A stretch of 64,000 bases of DNA from assembly GCA_028289405.1 (NCBI GenBank), contig JANQPP010000071.1, positions 110,006 to 174,005 on the forward strand, read 5' to 3'. Position numbers and translations under genes: made by a program. The notes under the pieces were generated by a model, which was given only the letters and a program-made list of their open reading frames with translations, did not search any database and had not been told where the DNA came from. Of this stretch, positions 35,729 to 44,972 are shown piece by piece. Origin of the DNA: Pirellulales bacterium. GTDB lineage: Bacteria > Planctomycetota > Planctomycetia > Pirellulales > JANQPP01. Position 1 is the first letter of the stretch; the number at the start of each line of letters is the position of its first letter.

Positions 35729-36468
35729 CGATTCCCTCGCATCTGCGTCAAATAGGGCAGGAAGTCGTCGCGTTTCTCCATTTCGCCGGCGGCGGTTCCC
35801 TTCTTCACCAGCGCGCCGGTGGGACAAACCTGCACGCATTTGCCACAACCGGTACACGAATCACTTTCACCCCAGGGGGTATTCAGATCCGTGATCACCT
35901 GGCACTCGACACCACGCCCCATGATGTCCCACGTGTGGGCACCTTCGATTTCATCACACACCCGTACACAACGGGTACAGAGCACGCAGCGGTTGTGATC
36001 GACGCGAAACAAATCGTGCGACGAGTCAATTTCGTAAGGCGCGTTGCGATACGGCACGCGGACGAAATCCATGCCGCATTCGACCGCCAGATCCTGCAAA
36101 TCACAGTGGCCGTTGGAAACGCAGACGGAACAAACGTGATTCCGCTCCGCGAACAACAACTCCAAAATCATGCGGCGATAATTTTTTAGCTTGTCGCTAT
36201 TGGTCGTGATTTCCATGCCTTCGGCCACCTGGGTACTGCAGGCAGGCAAAAGCTTGGGGCTTCCGGCAATTTCCACCATGCACATCCGGCACCCGCCCCA
36301 TGTACTCAAGCCGTCCAGGTAGCAGAGCGTGGGAATGCGAATGTCGTGTTCGGCGGCGACGTCCAGAACGGACTCGTCCTCGCGTGCGCCGATGTCCTGG
36401 CCATCGATGCGCAGTGTCACGACGCGTACCTTGGCAGGAGCGTTGGGGGGTGCAGGGTAGCGTGGCAT
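35725..36468 (-). CDS. hoxU: Hydrogenase diaphorase subunit HoxU
   Basis: A 247-residue iron-sulfur relay protein, homologous to the N-terminus of NuoG. Clusters: 2Fe-2S in [21 protein letters not shown] plus CSTQ, His/Cys cluster in [15 protein letters not shown], and 4Fe-4S sets [11 protein letters not shown] and [12 protein letters not shown]. It carries electrons between the HoxF flavin site and HoxY. A 44-bp gap separates it from hoxF, and it overlaps hoxY by 4 bp. Confidence 0.95.
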   Translation of the reverse strand: MPRYPAPPNAPAKVRVVTLRIDGQDIGAREDESVLDVAAEHDIRIPTLCYLDGLSTWGGCRMCMVEIAGSPKLLPACSTQVAEGMEITTNSDKLKNYRRMILELLFAERNHVCSVCVSNGHCDLQDLAVECGMDFVRVPYRNAPYEIDSSHDLFRVDHNRCVLCTRCVRVCDEIEGAHTWDIMGRGVECQVITDLNTPWGESDSCTGCGKCVQVCPTGALVKKGTAAGEMEKRDDFLPYLTQMRGNR

Positions 36469-36512
36469 GCGACTCTCCTTCGTGGCCGCCGTGTCGGGCT
36501 GGGAAGTTCGCT

Positions 36513-38150
36513 TCAGGAGGCGACGATTTCCAAGTCCGTCGAATCGGTCTTCAGTTTTTCCTCGTATTCATGACGAAAATACCGCAGCGTGCTGACGACG
36601 GGGTTGGGTGCGGTTTGCCCCAACCCGCAGAGGCTCGTATCGCGTACGACGTCACAGAGCTCTTCTAGCAATTGCAGGTCGGCCGCAGTGGCTTCTCCAC
36701 GTGCGATCTTCGTCAACAGGCCGTGCATCTGGAACGTCCCCGCGCGACAGGGAACGCATTTCCCGCAAGACTCGGTCATGCAGAAGTCCATGAAGTACCG
36801 CGCGACATCGACCATTGAGGAGGTCTCGTCCATGACGATCATTCCTCCCGATCCCATGATCGAACCGGCCGCCCTGAGTGTGTCGTATTCGACGGGCATG
36901 TCGAGATTTTCCTCGGGCAAGCAACCGCCGGATGGCCCACCGGTTTGCACGGCCTTGAACTTTCGTCCTTCGGGGATGCCGCCGCCAATTTCCTCAATGA
37001 TCTCGCGGAGCGTAATGCCCATGGGGACTTCGATGAGCCCCGTATGGGCGATGCGACCGGCCAGCGCGAAGACCTTTGTTCCGGTCGATTTTTCGGTTCC
37101 GATCGACTGAAACCATTCGCCCCCTTCACGCACGATGGCCGGTACGTTGGCTAGAGTTTCGACGTTGTTGATCAATGTAGGGCAATCCCACAGGCCTTCA
37201 TCCGCGGGATAAGGTGGACGAGGGCTGGGCTGGCCGCGCTGCCCCTCGATGGAACTGATCAGGGCCGTTTCTTCTCCACAAACGAACGCCCCCGCCCCCA
37301 GGCGGATCTCGATTTCGAAGCTGAACGGTGTTTCGCAGATCTGGCGGCCCAGAAATCCGTGTCGCGTTGCCTGGCGAATCGCTTTTTTCAAGCGTTCGAC
37401 GGCCAACGGGTATTCCGCACGGATGTAAATGTAGCCATATTCCGCGCCGACCGCATAGGCTGCCAGCGCCATCCCTTCCAGTATGCGGTGCGGATCTGAC
37501 TCCAACACGGCACGATCCATGAATGCGCCTGGATCCCCCTCGTCGGCGTTGCAGATGACATACTTCACGGGAGCCGGCGAACGAGCGACGGTCGCCCATT
37601 TCAGGCCAGCCGGATAGCCCCCCCCACCTCGTCCACGGAGGCCGCTATCGCTGACTTCCCGCAGCACTTCTTGCGGCGACATCCCCGTCAGAGCCCGAAC
37701 CAGAGAGGTGTATCCCCCCTCGGCGATGTAGTCGTCGATCTGTTCCGGATCGATGCGTCCGGAATTCTCCAAGACGATCTTTTGCTGGCGGGCGAAGAAA
37801 GGAATCTCCGTCTGACAACGCATGCGTTCGACTGGATTGCCGTCGATGCTGGCGTACAGCTCGGAGACGTCCTCCGTACCCACCTTTTGGTACAGATACT
37901 CGGATTCGTCAGCGGGAGACTCGACGCGTACAAGTGGCCCTGCGGAGCAAAGCCCCATGCATCCCACGCCCTTCACCCAGATGTCGGCCTCCGCTCCGTT
38001 TTCCTTGACGGTTTCCGTCAACTGCGTCTTGATATCCGCGGCACCGCAAGACTGACAACTGGCTGCCATGCAGACATGGACATGGTGCTCGTAGGATTCT
38101 GCCTTGACCTTCGCCGCAGCGGCGATTTTTTGTAGTTCTTCCAAACTCAT
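36513..38150 (-). CDS. hoxF: Hydrogenase diaphorase subunit HoxF (NADH/FMN)
   Basis: A 545-residue NuoF-like flavoprotein. The N-terminal thioredoxin-like 2Fe-2S domain has Cys in [10 protein letters not shown] and [12 protein letters not shown] (residues 27-72); the NADH site is [16 protein letters not shown]; the FMN site is [14 protein letters not shown]; the C-terminal 4Fe-4S is [13 protein letters not shown] with a fourth Cys at LCGLG. It exchanges electrons with NAD(H). Its ATG follows the hoxE stop directly. Confidence 0.95.
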   Translation of the reverse strand: MSLEELQKIAAAAKVKAESYEHHVHVCMAASCQSCGAADIKTQLTETVKENGAEADIWVKGVGCMGLCSAGPLVRVESPADESEYLYQKVGTEDVSELYASIDGNPVERMRCQTEIPFFARQQKIVLENSGRIDPEQIDDYIAEGGYTSLVRALTGMSPQEVLREVSDSGLRGRGGGGYPAGLKWATVARSPAPVKYVICNADEGDPGAFMDRAVLESDPHRILEGMALAAYAVGAEYGYIYIRAEYPLAVERLKKAIRQATRHGFLGRQICETPFSFEIEIRLGAGAFVCGEETALISSIEGQRGQPSPRPPYPADEGLWDCPTLINNVETLANVPAIVREGGEWFQSIGTEKSTGTKVFALAGRIAHTGLIEVPMGITLREIIEEIGGGIPEGRKFKAVQTGGPSGGCLPEENLDMPVEYDTLRAAGSIMGSGGMIVMDETSSMVDVARYFMDFCMTESCGKCVPCRAGTFQMHGLLTKIARGEATAADLQLLEELCDVVRDTSLCGLGQTAPNPVVSTLRYFRHEYEEKLKTDSTDLEIVAS

Positions 38151-38657
38151 TCAAACTACCTTTTCGATCTCCGTAAGTAGTTCCTCGGTCGTTTGATTGC
38201 CGACGACTTTGCCATCCACAACCGCGGCAGGGGCCAACCCACAGGCACCGAGGCAGCGGGCGCTCAATAAGGATAGCGATCCATTCTTGGTCGTTTGACC
38301 AGGATGAATCTTATAACGATCCTCGATGCCCTCAAGCAGGTGATTCGCGCCTTTGATGTAGCACGCCGTGCCTGTACAGACGACGCAGGTATGTTCGCCC
38401 TGAGGTTTCAGGGTGAACAGGTGGTAGAAGGTGGCGACGCCGTACACCTTGCTGGTGGGCAGTCGCAGCGAGGAGGCCACGTACCGCATCGACACATCAT
38501 CAAGGAAACCGAAACAGTCCTGCACGGTGTGCAGTGTTTCGATCAGCGCATGGCCCGAGTAACCATTCCGTCGCATGGCGACGTCGACTAGTTTCCAGCG
38601 TTTGTCGTTACTTGGCGGCTTGGGTGCGACGGGTCGCACTCGTCGTTTGTGTTCCAT
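38151..38657 (-). CDS. hoxE: Hydrogenase diaphorase subunit HoxE
   Basis: A 168-residue NuoE-like protein with one 2Fe-2S cluster: Cys in CTGTACYIKG and ARCLGACGLAP. The helical N-terminus (DVAMRRNGYSGHALIETLHTVQDCFGFL) is typical. It is the first gene of hoxEFUYH-hoxW; HoxE is present in the five-subunit cyanobacterial-type enzyme and can connect it to ferredoxin. Upstream lies a 426-bp region that should hold the operon promoter. Confidence 0.95.
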   Translation of the reverse strand: MEHKRRVRPVAPKPPSNDKRWKLVDVAMRRNGYSGHALIETLHTVQDCFGFLDDVSMRYVASSLRLPTSKVYGVATFYHLFTLKPQGEHTCVVCTGTACYIKGANHLLEGIEDRYKIHPGQTTKNGSLSLLSARCLGACGLAPAAVVDGKVVGNQTTEELLTEIEKVV

Positions 38658-39083
38658 TCTTCGCCATCTCGAAATACTTCCAATGCAAGTTCACTACTTT
38701 TTACCGCCGAGGCACGCCTTTGTGCAATAACGTCCGAGACGGACGGACGTGCAACCACGCTGCAAAATACGGGAGCAAATGCCGCGCCACTTCGTCTCGG
38801 AAGAAAAGCAGTTAAATCTCGGCGGCGGAAAGCTCGCTACACGAAGTTCGGTGTGCGAAAATGCACGTCGTCTCCCGATATGGAACATCGCTGGATGCAC
38901 ATTTCGACGGCAAGCCATGCCGACAAGGCACGCGTCCGCGGCTTGCCACATCGGTCGACAAATATCTTGTCACCCTAAGAGACGAGGCATCCATCAGCGG
39001 TGAATCGCCGATAGATGCCCCACAGAATTCGTCCGGTGGCTCGAAACGACAAGTGTCGTGCGCGAGAGAAAGCCTCGATTCCG
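38658..39083. promoter_or_regulatory. Region upstream of the hox operon
   Basis: This gap holds the presumed hox promoter at its left end and, at its right end, the 3' flank of phaC. I see no FNR box (TTGAT-N4-ATCAA), sigma-54 box or supported small gene. Open frames here are arginine-rich and overlap each other, which argues against coding. Confidence 0.45.
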
Positions 39084-40181
39084 CTAACGAGCCGTGGAAC
39101 TGTGATCCGCGATCCACATCGCCGCGTCAGGCCAGAGCGTCTTGTGCGCTTTGGAACTGACTGCCAGGCCGATGTGACCCGCATCGATGGACATGCTCTT
39201 CGTTTCCTTGGATTTGACCAACTCCGCGATGGCCAGCGACGAAGCGGGCGGGACGAGATGATCGTAATCGGCCACGAGCGTCAGCAGCGGGCAGGTGATG
39301 TTTTCCAACCGCACCGGCTGATCATTCAGCGAAAACTCATTGCGAGCCAGTTGGTTTTGCTGGTAAAGCTTTTTCACGAATTCGCGGAACGTCTCGCCCG
39401 CGACGGGGATGTTGTCGTTCCCCCAGCGTTCCATGGCGAAGAAGTTTTCCAGAAACCGATCGTCGTACATGCGATCGAAGAAGCCGACGTACTTCTCGTG
39501 GAAATTCTGGACCGGCTTCATCATTTGAAATGACGACTGCAAGAACGATCCGGGACAATTCCCATATGCGTCAACGAACCGGTCCACGTCGAAGTATTTT
39601 TCATCGGTCCACAGCTTGAGCAGCCCATCGTCTCGGCTGAAGTCGATCGGCGCGGCCATCAAAATCAAGTTCCGCACCAACTCGGGGTAGAGGGCCGTGA
39701 ACATGGTGCTCATGGTACCGCCCATGCAGTAGCCGAGCAGGTTGATTGCCTCGGCGGGACGGTGGTCCATGATGTAGTCCGCCACGTTCTTCATGAAGCC
39801 GCGCACATAGTCGGCCAAACGCAGCGTACGATCAGCGGCTGTGGGAATTCCCCAGTCGATCAGATACACATCGAACCCGCGTTTGAGAAGCTGGCGGACG
39901 ACGCTGCGGTTCGCCTGTAAATCAAGAATGTAGGGCCGGTTCACCAGCGCGAAACAGACCAACACCGGCTCGGCCAGATCAATGGAGTGCTCATTGCGAT
40001 ATCGCAGCAGTTTGAGCGTCCCTTCCTCGTAGACCACATCGTGCGGCGTGCCGGCGACTTCCACATCGCGGGCGACCTCCGGCAGTTTGGGGACCTTGAC
40101 GAAACGTTCCCACATTTTGAACGCTTCTTCCTGAGAAGCACGCTGCATTTCCAAAACGGATTCTAGGACGGGATTTGTCAT
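39084..40181 (-). CDS. phaC: Class III poly(3-hydroxyalkanoate) synthase PhaC
   Basis: Catalytic subunit of polyester synthase, 365 residues, the length of class III PhaC. ATG 40181 has an AGGAG site. The lipase-like box with the nucleophile Cys is GYCMGG; the catalytic Asp is probably in LTLVADYDHLVPP and the His in DAGHIGLAV. YLIDWGIP and GFFDRMYDDR blocks are typical. It polymerises hydroxyacyl-CoA from PhaB into storage granules together with the PhaE-like subunit encoded two genes upstream. Confidence 0.93.
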   Translation of the reverse strand: MTNPVLESVLEMQRASQEEAFKMWERFVKVPKLPEVARDVEVAGTPHDVVYEEGTLKLLRYRNEHSIDLAEPVLVCFALVNRPYILDLQANRSVVRQLLKRGFDVYLIDWGIPTAADRTLRLADYVRGFMKNVADYIMDHRPAEAINLLGYCMGGTMSTMFTALYPELVRNLILMAAPIDFSRDDGLLKLWTDEKYFDVDRFVDAYGNCPGSFLQSSFQMMKPVQNFHEKYVGFFDRMYDDRFLENFFAMERWGNDNIPVAGETFREFVKKLYQQNQLARNEFSLNDQPVRLENITCPLLTLVADYDHLVPPASSLAIAELVKSKETKSMSIDAGHIGLAVSSKAHKTLWPDAAMWIADHSSTAR

Positions 40182-40218
40182 GATGTAGCTCCTAACATGC
40201 GAGCCGAGATGGTTGGCT

Positions 40219-41019
40219 TCAACCGCCCATCGACATGCCTCCGTTGACATCGAGGACGTGGCCCGTGACATAACTTGCTGCCGGGGAAACCAGGAATAAC
40301 ACGCCGGCGGCGATCTCGCCCGGTTCACCGAGACGTCCAACCGGTGTCATATTCGTCACGGCTTCCAGCGCCTTTTCGGGCACTTCGGCGGTCATCCGCG
40401 TGCGAATGAAACCGGGTGCGATGGCGTTGACGGTCACGCCTTTCCGCGCGTATTCGCGAGCCAGGGACTTGGTGAAGCCCAGCAAGCCGGCCTTGGCGGC
40501 GGCGTAGTTGGCCTGGCCGAAATTCCCCACTTCTCCGACGATGCTGCTCACGTTCACGACCCGGCCCCAACCGTTGTCCGCCATGCCGTCGATGAACGCC
40601 TTGGTTACCGAGAAAACGCCGGTCAAATTGACCGCGATCACGGAGTCCCACATTTCGCGAGTCATCTTTTTGAAGGACCGGTCCCGGGTGATGCCGGCGT
40701 TGTTTACCAGAATGTCGACCTTGTCGAAATCGGCTAGGACTTCGTCGGCCATCTTCCGCACTTCGTCGGGGTTACCGACATCGTGGGCATAGTAATGCGA
40801 TTTGGGGCCAAGCTCGCAAACATGGTTGCGGACATCCTCGGCGAACTTACAGCCGGTGTAACAAGTGATCGCCACATTGGCGCCGTGCGAGGCGAGAGTC
40901 AAAGCGATGGCCTTGCCGATTCCTCGCGATCCCCCCGTGACGACGGCGGTTTTTCCCGATAGATCAAAGGAGGGGAGTTCGATCCTCTCTGTTTGGGGGG
41001 ACGATTCATCCACGGCCAT
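40219..41019 (-). CDS. phaB: Acetoacetyl-CoA reductase PhaB-type SDR
   Basis: A 266-residue NADPH-dependent reductase. Glycine motif TGGSRGIGKAIAL, NNAG, active-site Ser in VNVSSIVGEVG and YAAAK 13 residues later, ending VTGHVLDVNGGMSMGG. It should reduce acetoacetyl-CoA to (R)-3-hydroxybutyryl-CoA between PhaA and PhaC. FabG is the alternative name for the fold, but its location within the pha operon favours PhaB. Confidence 0.9.
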   Translation of the reverse strand: MAVDESSPQTERIELPSFDLSGKTAVVTGGSRGIGKAIALTLASHGANVAITCYTGCKFAEDVRNHVCELGPKSHYYAHDVGNPDEVRKMADEVLADFDKVDILVNNAGITRDRSFKKMTREMWDSVIAVNLTGVFSVTKAFIDGMADNGWGRVVNVSSIVGEVGNFGQANYAAAKAGLLGFTKSLAREYARKGVTVNAIAPGFIRTRMTAEVPEKALEAVTNMTPVGRLGEPGEIAAGVLFLVSPAASYVTGHVLDVNGGMSMGG

Positions 41020-41053
41020 GACTTGCCTCCTGTCGCAAAGGGGAGCGAAATTT

Positions 41054-41524
41054 TCAACTGGTTTCCGCGGACGAGTTTTTCTTACCTCCGCGGCTTGGTT
41101 TTTTGGCTTCGGTGACGGACTCTTCGATCGCGCCGATCCGCTGTTCGATGTGGCTTAAGCGTGCGATGATCGAATCCTCGATGCTGTGCAGCCGCTCGAA
41201 CAATCCCGAGATATCCCCCGCAGTGGGAATACCGCTGTTGCGGGCGACTTCTTGGGAAACATCGTTCACGCTTTGTTTGGCCTGGATCATGCCGTCGAAG
41301 TTGTGCTTCATGGCTTCCAGAAACGCGGGGCTGCGCATGTAAGCGTCGAAACTTTGGCTCATGGCATCGAGCCATTTGCGCCGCCAGACCTCGGAAGTAG
41401 ATCCGTCGATTCCCTCCATGAATTGCTTCGCGTTCGCATTCCATTGCTCGGCATAGGATTGCCAAAACTCGGCAAACGGTTTCGTCACCGGATTCACTGG
41501 TCCATTCGCTTCACTGGTACTCAT
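41054..41524 (-). CDS. phaE: PhaE-like polyhydroxyalkanoate synthase subunit
   Basis: A 156-residue helical protein starting MSTSEANGPVNP. FAEFWQSYAEQWNANAKQFM and WLDAMSQSFDAYMRSPAFLEAMKHNFDGM match PhaE-like subunits; the C-terminus is a coiled coil (RLHSIEDSIIARLSHIEQRI) with a Lys/Ser tail. It is shorter than classical PhaE (about 350 residues). It is 4 bp from the thiolase gene and 34 bp from phaB. It probably partners with class III PhaC; a phasin is the alternative. Confidence 0.78.
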   Translation of the reverse strand: MSTSEANGPVNPVTKPFAEFWQSYAEQWNANAKQFMEGIDGSTSEVWRRKWLDAMSQSFDAYMRSPAFLEAMKHNFDGMIQAKQSVNDVSQEVARNSGIPTAGDISGLFERLHSIEDSIIARLSHIEQRIGAIEESVTEAKKPSRGGKKNSSAETS

Positions 41525-41528
41525 GGTC

Positions 41529-42734
41529 TCACTCCTCTTCGTCGGCCAGATTTTCGATTGCCAGGGCGACCCCTTCGCCACCGCCGATGCAAAGGGAAGC
41601 GATGCCACGCTTTCCCCCTCTGCTCATCAAGGCATGCAAGAGCGTGACGAGCACACGCGCGCCGCTACAGCCAATGGGATGGCCCAACGCGACGGCACCG
41701 CCGTGGACGTTGACTTTTTCCGTGGGAATTCCCAGTTCCTTTTCGGCCGCCATGGTGACTGCCGAAAAGGCTTCGTTGATTTCGAATAAGTCGGTGTCCT
41801 CGACCGACCAGTTAATCTTGTCCATCAGCTTTTTCATCGCCCCGATCGGCGCCAGCGTGAACCATTCCGGTTCCCGGCTGAACGAAGCACCCGCGACCAC
41901 CCGGGCCAGCGGGCGCAAGCGGAGTTTCGTGCACGCGGCATCGGATACGACCACCACGGCCGCGGCCCCATCATTGATGCTCGAGGCGTTCCCAGCCGTG
42001 ACACTACCTGTTTCACGGTCGAAAGCAGGTTTTAATGCCCGTAGCTTGTCCTCATTGAAGCGAACCGGCTCCTCGTCCTCCGAGACGGTCGTCGTTCCTT
42101 TTCTCGATGCGATATCGACAGGAACAATCTCCTGGTCGAACAATCCCTCCGCCGCGGCTTTGCGGGCGCGGGTATAACTCCGCACGGCGAAGTCATCTTG
42201 GTCGTTCTTGCTGAAGCCGTACTTCGCGGCGCATTGGTCCCCGTAGGTGCCCATATGTTTGCCGCCGTAGCAATCCCATAATCCGTCATGGATCATGGAG
42301 TCGATCAATTCCCCGTTCCCCATCCGATAACCCGTGCGGGCTTGCGGCAGGAGATACGGAGCGAGGCTCATGTTTTCCATCCCGCCGGCCACGACCACAT
42401 TCGCGTAACCGAGCCGGATACTCTGCGTGGCCAGCATCACCGCCTTCAGTCCGGACCCACAGACCTTGTTCACCGTCATGGCACCGGTCGAATGGGGGAG
42501 CCCGGCATGGATCGCCGCTTGCCGGGCTGGGTTCTGGCCCACGCCTGCAGAAAGGACGTTGCCCATGATGACTTCGTCTACTTCTCCACCGCTGTCGAGC
42601 GGGATTTGGCCGCGTTCTAGGGCAGCCTTGATGGCATCCGCTCCCAGGCGCGGCGAGGGGACGGTGGAGAGAGCACCACCGAAGGATCCGATAGGCGTGC
42701 GCACGCCTGAAACTAGAAAGACCTCCTTCGACAT
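41529..42734 (-). CDS. phaA: Acetyl-CoA acetyltransferase (thiolase) PhaA
   Basis: A 401-residue biosynthetic thiolase joining two acetyl-CoA to acetoacetyl-CoA. The nucleophile Cys is in NKVCGSGLKAVMLA (near residue 91), the catalytic His in VNVHGGAVALGHPIGCSGARV, and the second Cys in ASLCIGGGEGVA. Full length. It supplies the PHA pathway, using acetyl-CoA that the nearby pyruvate:ferredoxin oxidoreductase could provide. Confidence 0.94.
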   Translation of the reverse strand: MSKEVFLVSGVRTPIGSFGGALSTVPSPRLGADAIKAALERGQIPLDSGGEVDEVIMGNVLSAGVGQNPARQAAIHAGLPHSTGAMTVNKVCGSGLKAVMLATQSIRLGYANVVVAGGMENMSLAPYLLPQARTGYRMGNGELIDSMIHDGLWDCYGGKHMGTYGDQCAAKYGFSKNDQDDFAVRSYTRARKAAAEGLFDQEIVPVDIASRKGTTTVSEDEEPVRFNEDKLRALKPAFDRETGSVTAGNASSINDGAAAVVVVSDAACTKLRLRPLARVVAGASFSREPEWFTLAPIGAMKKLMDKINWSVEDTDLFEINEAFSAVTMAAEKELGIPTEKVNVHGGAVALGHPIGCSGARVLVTLLHALMSRGGKRGIASLCIGGGEGVALAIENLADEEE

Positions 42735-42782
42735 ATCACACCGCCTTTCGCTCCATAGCGGATCCGAATTGTCACCACGATG

Positions 42783-43220
42783 CTACGAGGTCGCACTCGA
42801 CACCGTTTCACTCCATTTGGCAAGCGCCTCCTGGAACTCCTTGAGTTGCGCTTCACTCGCGTGGCGCATGAGTTCCAAGGATCTGCGGCAGAGCTGCTCC
42901 AGCCTCGTGCGGAATTCGTCCGGGCTATGGGATTCCCCCATTCGCACGGCTTCCTCCAAAGCAGCCACCGCTTCATCGTATTGCTTATCCACGACTTCCC
43001 GATGCCGCTTTAACAGATCGGTCATCGTGTTGCCACAACGCTTCTGAATCTCCTGAAATTGCTTCAGCGGATTGGCTTGTTCCGCCATGGCCGTGGGCCA
43101 CATGCCAGTCCACTGTTGAATTGCTTCCTGCTGCATATTCAACACGGCTTCAGAAGTCTTCTTGAAGCTCTCCATGGCTTGCTCGAAAGCTGCCGTCATC
43201 GATTCGGTTTGAGTGGTCAT
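42783..43220 (-). CDS. Phasin-like protein
   Basis: A 145-residue all-helical, Gln/Glu/Met-rich protein starting MTTQTESMTAAFEQAMESFKK. WTGMWPTAMAEQANPLKQFQEIQKRC and the amphipathic helices resemble phasins that coat PHA granules. It is the first gene of the PHA operon, 48 bp before the thiolase. Function is assigned from context and composition, not from a decisive motif. Confidence 0.72.
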   Translation of the reverse strand: MTTQTESMTAAFEQAMESFKKTSEAVLNMQQEAIQQWTGMWPTAMAEQANPLKQFQEIQKRCGNTMTDLLKRHREVVDKQYDEAVAALEEAVRMGESHSPDEFRTRLEQLCRRSLELMRHASEAQLKEFQEALAKWSETVSSATS

Positions 43221-43958
43221 GTCAACGATCTCCATGAACTGCATTTACAAGCGAACCCGCGATTCCGTCCGGCAACCAACCGAACATCCAACCCACTATC
43301 TCGTCAGTTTAGCAAATCGCGGGCCAAAACCGTGAAACACGAGCATCCACGTCGCCGGAATTTACTGGCGCCGATGCGCCGCGTTAACCATTAATATTCA
43401 AAACATTGCATGTCAGAACTCTGTCCGGGAGGCAAACACCGCATTTTGGATATCCGGGGCAAACTGGCACTCCCGCAGAACTAATCCATGGCCGTACAAA
43501 CGATAGGGGCAGTGGACGCGTTGCCAAGTAATTTACTCGAAATATCGACACAAATCCTCTGGTCGACGGCGAATCTCAAATCATCGGCAGCGGTATCACC
43601 GCAAGGTCCGCGACGTCAAACTTGGACCCGTTTGGCGATCGCCAAACTCGCCTGAAGATCGAGCGCGGGATGTTCTCCTAAATCGCGAACAGGCGGCGGA
43701 ATGCCCTATTTTCGAACGTGAACCAACTTGTCACGGCAGCCGATTAAAGAAATGACAAGCCAGTTTCCCGGTCGCATTCGCACATTGTCCGCGCAAGATC
43801 GCACTATCCTGGCGTCGGATCCGAAGTACGAGTAGGTTGTCGACGTACTCCAAAAGCTGGAATCAAACCATCGGCGGGCTGGATGAATCCTTGTCGACCG
43901 GCGATTCTGTGTCACGATCACGCGACAGGCCGTTACAGCAATTCCGCTACTGACGTAT
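43221..43958. other. 738-bp gap without a supported gene
   Basis: It separates the PHA operon from the pyruvate oxidoreductase operon and presumably holds the PHA promoter at its left. I see no coding sequence with recognisable family traits. A perfect 18-bp palindrome GTTTGGCGATCGCCAAAC is at 43630-43647. Confidence 0.5.
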
Positions 43959-44972
43959 TCAAATCGTGCGGTCGGAAAAGGAAACCAGCGCCTTGGCGTA
44001 GTTGGCACGTTCGAACGCACTCATGTTCGGACTATTGCTGCGGTTCATGCTGCCGGTGAGCTGTTGCACGGAGGTATACTCATGTTCGTCCAGCCATGTC
44101 GCCATTTCCTCGAGAATGGTCGCTAGATGCGCGGGCCCCTTTTGCAGCAGCGAGGAAGCCAACATCGCCACATGGGCACCAGCCGCAATGGCTTTAATAG
44201 CATCCGCGGCGGAGTGAATGCCGCTGGTCGCCGCCAGTGACGCGCCGTCCATTTCGAGCGCGCTGAGGATTGCCAGCCAGCGCAGCGGAAGCCGCAGTTC
44301 GTGGGGATTGCTCAACACCAGCTTAGGTTCGACCGCCGGCACCTCCATGTCGATATCCGGCTCCAAATAGCGATTGAACAGCACCAAGCCGTCGGCACCT
44401 GCCTCGACCAACCGCCGGGCGGTGAAGGCCAAGTTCGTGAAGAAAGGTCCAATCTTCACGGCAATCGGTAGGGTAATTTTTTCCTCCACGGCGGAAATCA
44501 ATTCGATGTATCGCTCCTCCACTTGGCTCGGCGATTCATTCGGGTCCGTCGGTACGAAATAAATGTTCAACTCCAACGCATCGGCGCCGGCATCTTGCAT
44601 TTGGGAAGCGTAATCGCTCCAGCCACTAAGGCTGCTGCCGTTCAAGCTGGCGATCACCGGAATCCGCAACGTCTTCTTCGCCCGCTCCAACTGAAACAGG
44701 TAGTGGTCCGGCCCCAACTTGTAGTCGGGCAGTTCCGGGAAGTAGCTGAGCGACTCGGCATACGTGTGGTCCTGGTAATCGTATAAACCGGCGACTTCCA
44801 CTTCCTCGTGCCGGATCGTCTCTTCGAACAGCGATGGTAACACAACCGCCCCCGCGCCGGCCTCCTGGAGACGGAGTAGCTGGTCGATATCCCCGGTCAA
44901 GGGAGAGGAGGATGGCACGAGGGGACTGGTCAATTTGAGCCCCAAGTAATTGGTAGAGAGATTGACGTTCAT
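43959..44972 (-). CDS. Dihydroorotate dehydrogenase-like FMN protein
   Basis: A 337-residue TIM-barrel flavoprotein resembling PyrD: LSTNYLGLKLTSPLVPSSSPL, VIASLNGSS, ADALELNIYFVP, IAVKIGPFFTN, GADGLVLFNRYLEP, and ATSGIHSAADAIKAIAAGAHVAMLASSLL. The ATG overlaps the stop of the pyruvate:ferredoxin oxidoreductase by ATGA. DHOD-like proteins next to NifJ-type enzymes recur in anaerobes and are not the pyrimidine-pathway enzyme; the actual reaction is unknown, electron bifurcation or another flavin reduction being possible. Confidence 0.85.
   Translation of the reverse strand: MNVNLSTNYLGLKLTSPLVPSSSPLTGDIDQLLRLQEAGAGAVVLPSLFEETIRHEEVEVAGLYDYQDHTYAESLSYFPELPDYKLGPDHYLFQLERAKKTLRIPVIASLNGSSLSGWSDYASQMQDAGADALELNIYFVPTDPNESPSQVEERYIELISAVEEKITLPIAVKIGPFFTNLAFTARRLVEAGADGLVLFNRYLEPDIDMEVPAVEPKLVLSNPHELRLPLRWLAILSALEMDGASLAATSGIHSAADAIKAIAAGAHVAMLASSLLQKGPAHLATILEEMATWLDEHEYTSVQQLTGSMNRSNSPNMSAFERANYAKALVSFSDRTI

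Noticed and set aside
43706..44020. 104-codon minus-strand frame after the DHOD-like gene
   Set aside because: No motif, Arg/Ser-rich, and overlapping the real gene end.
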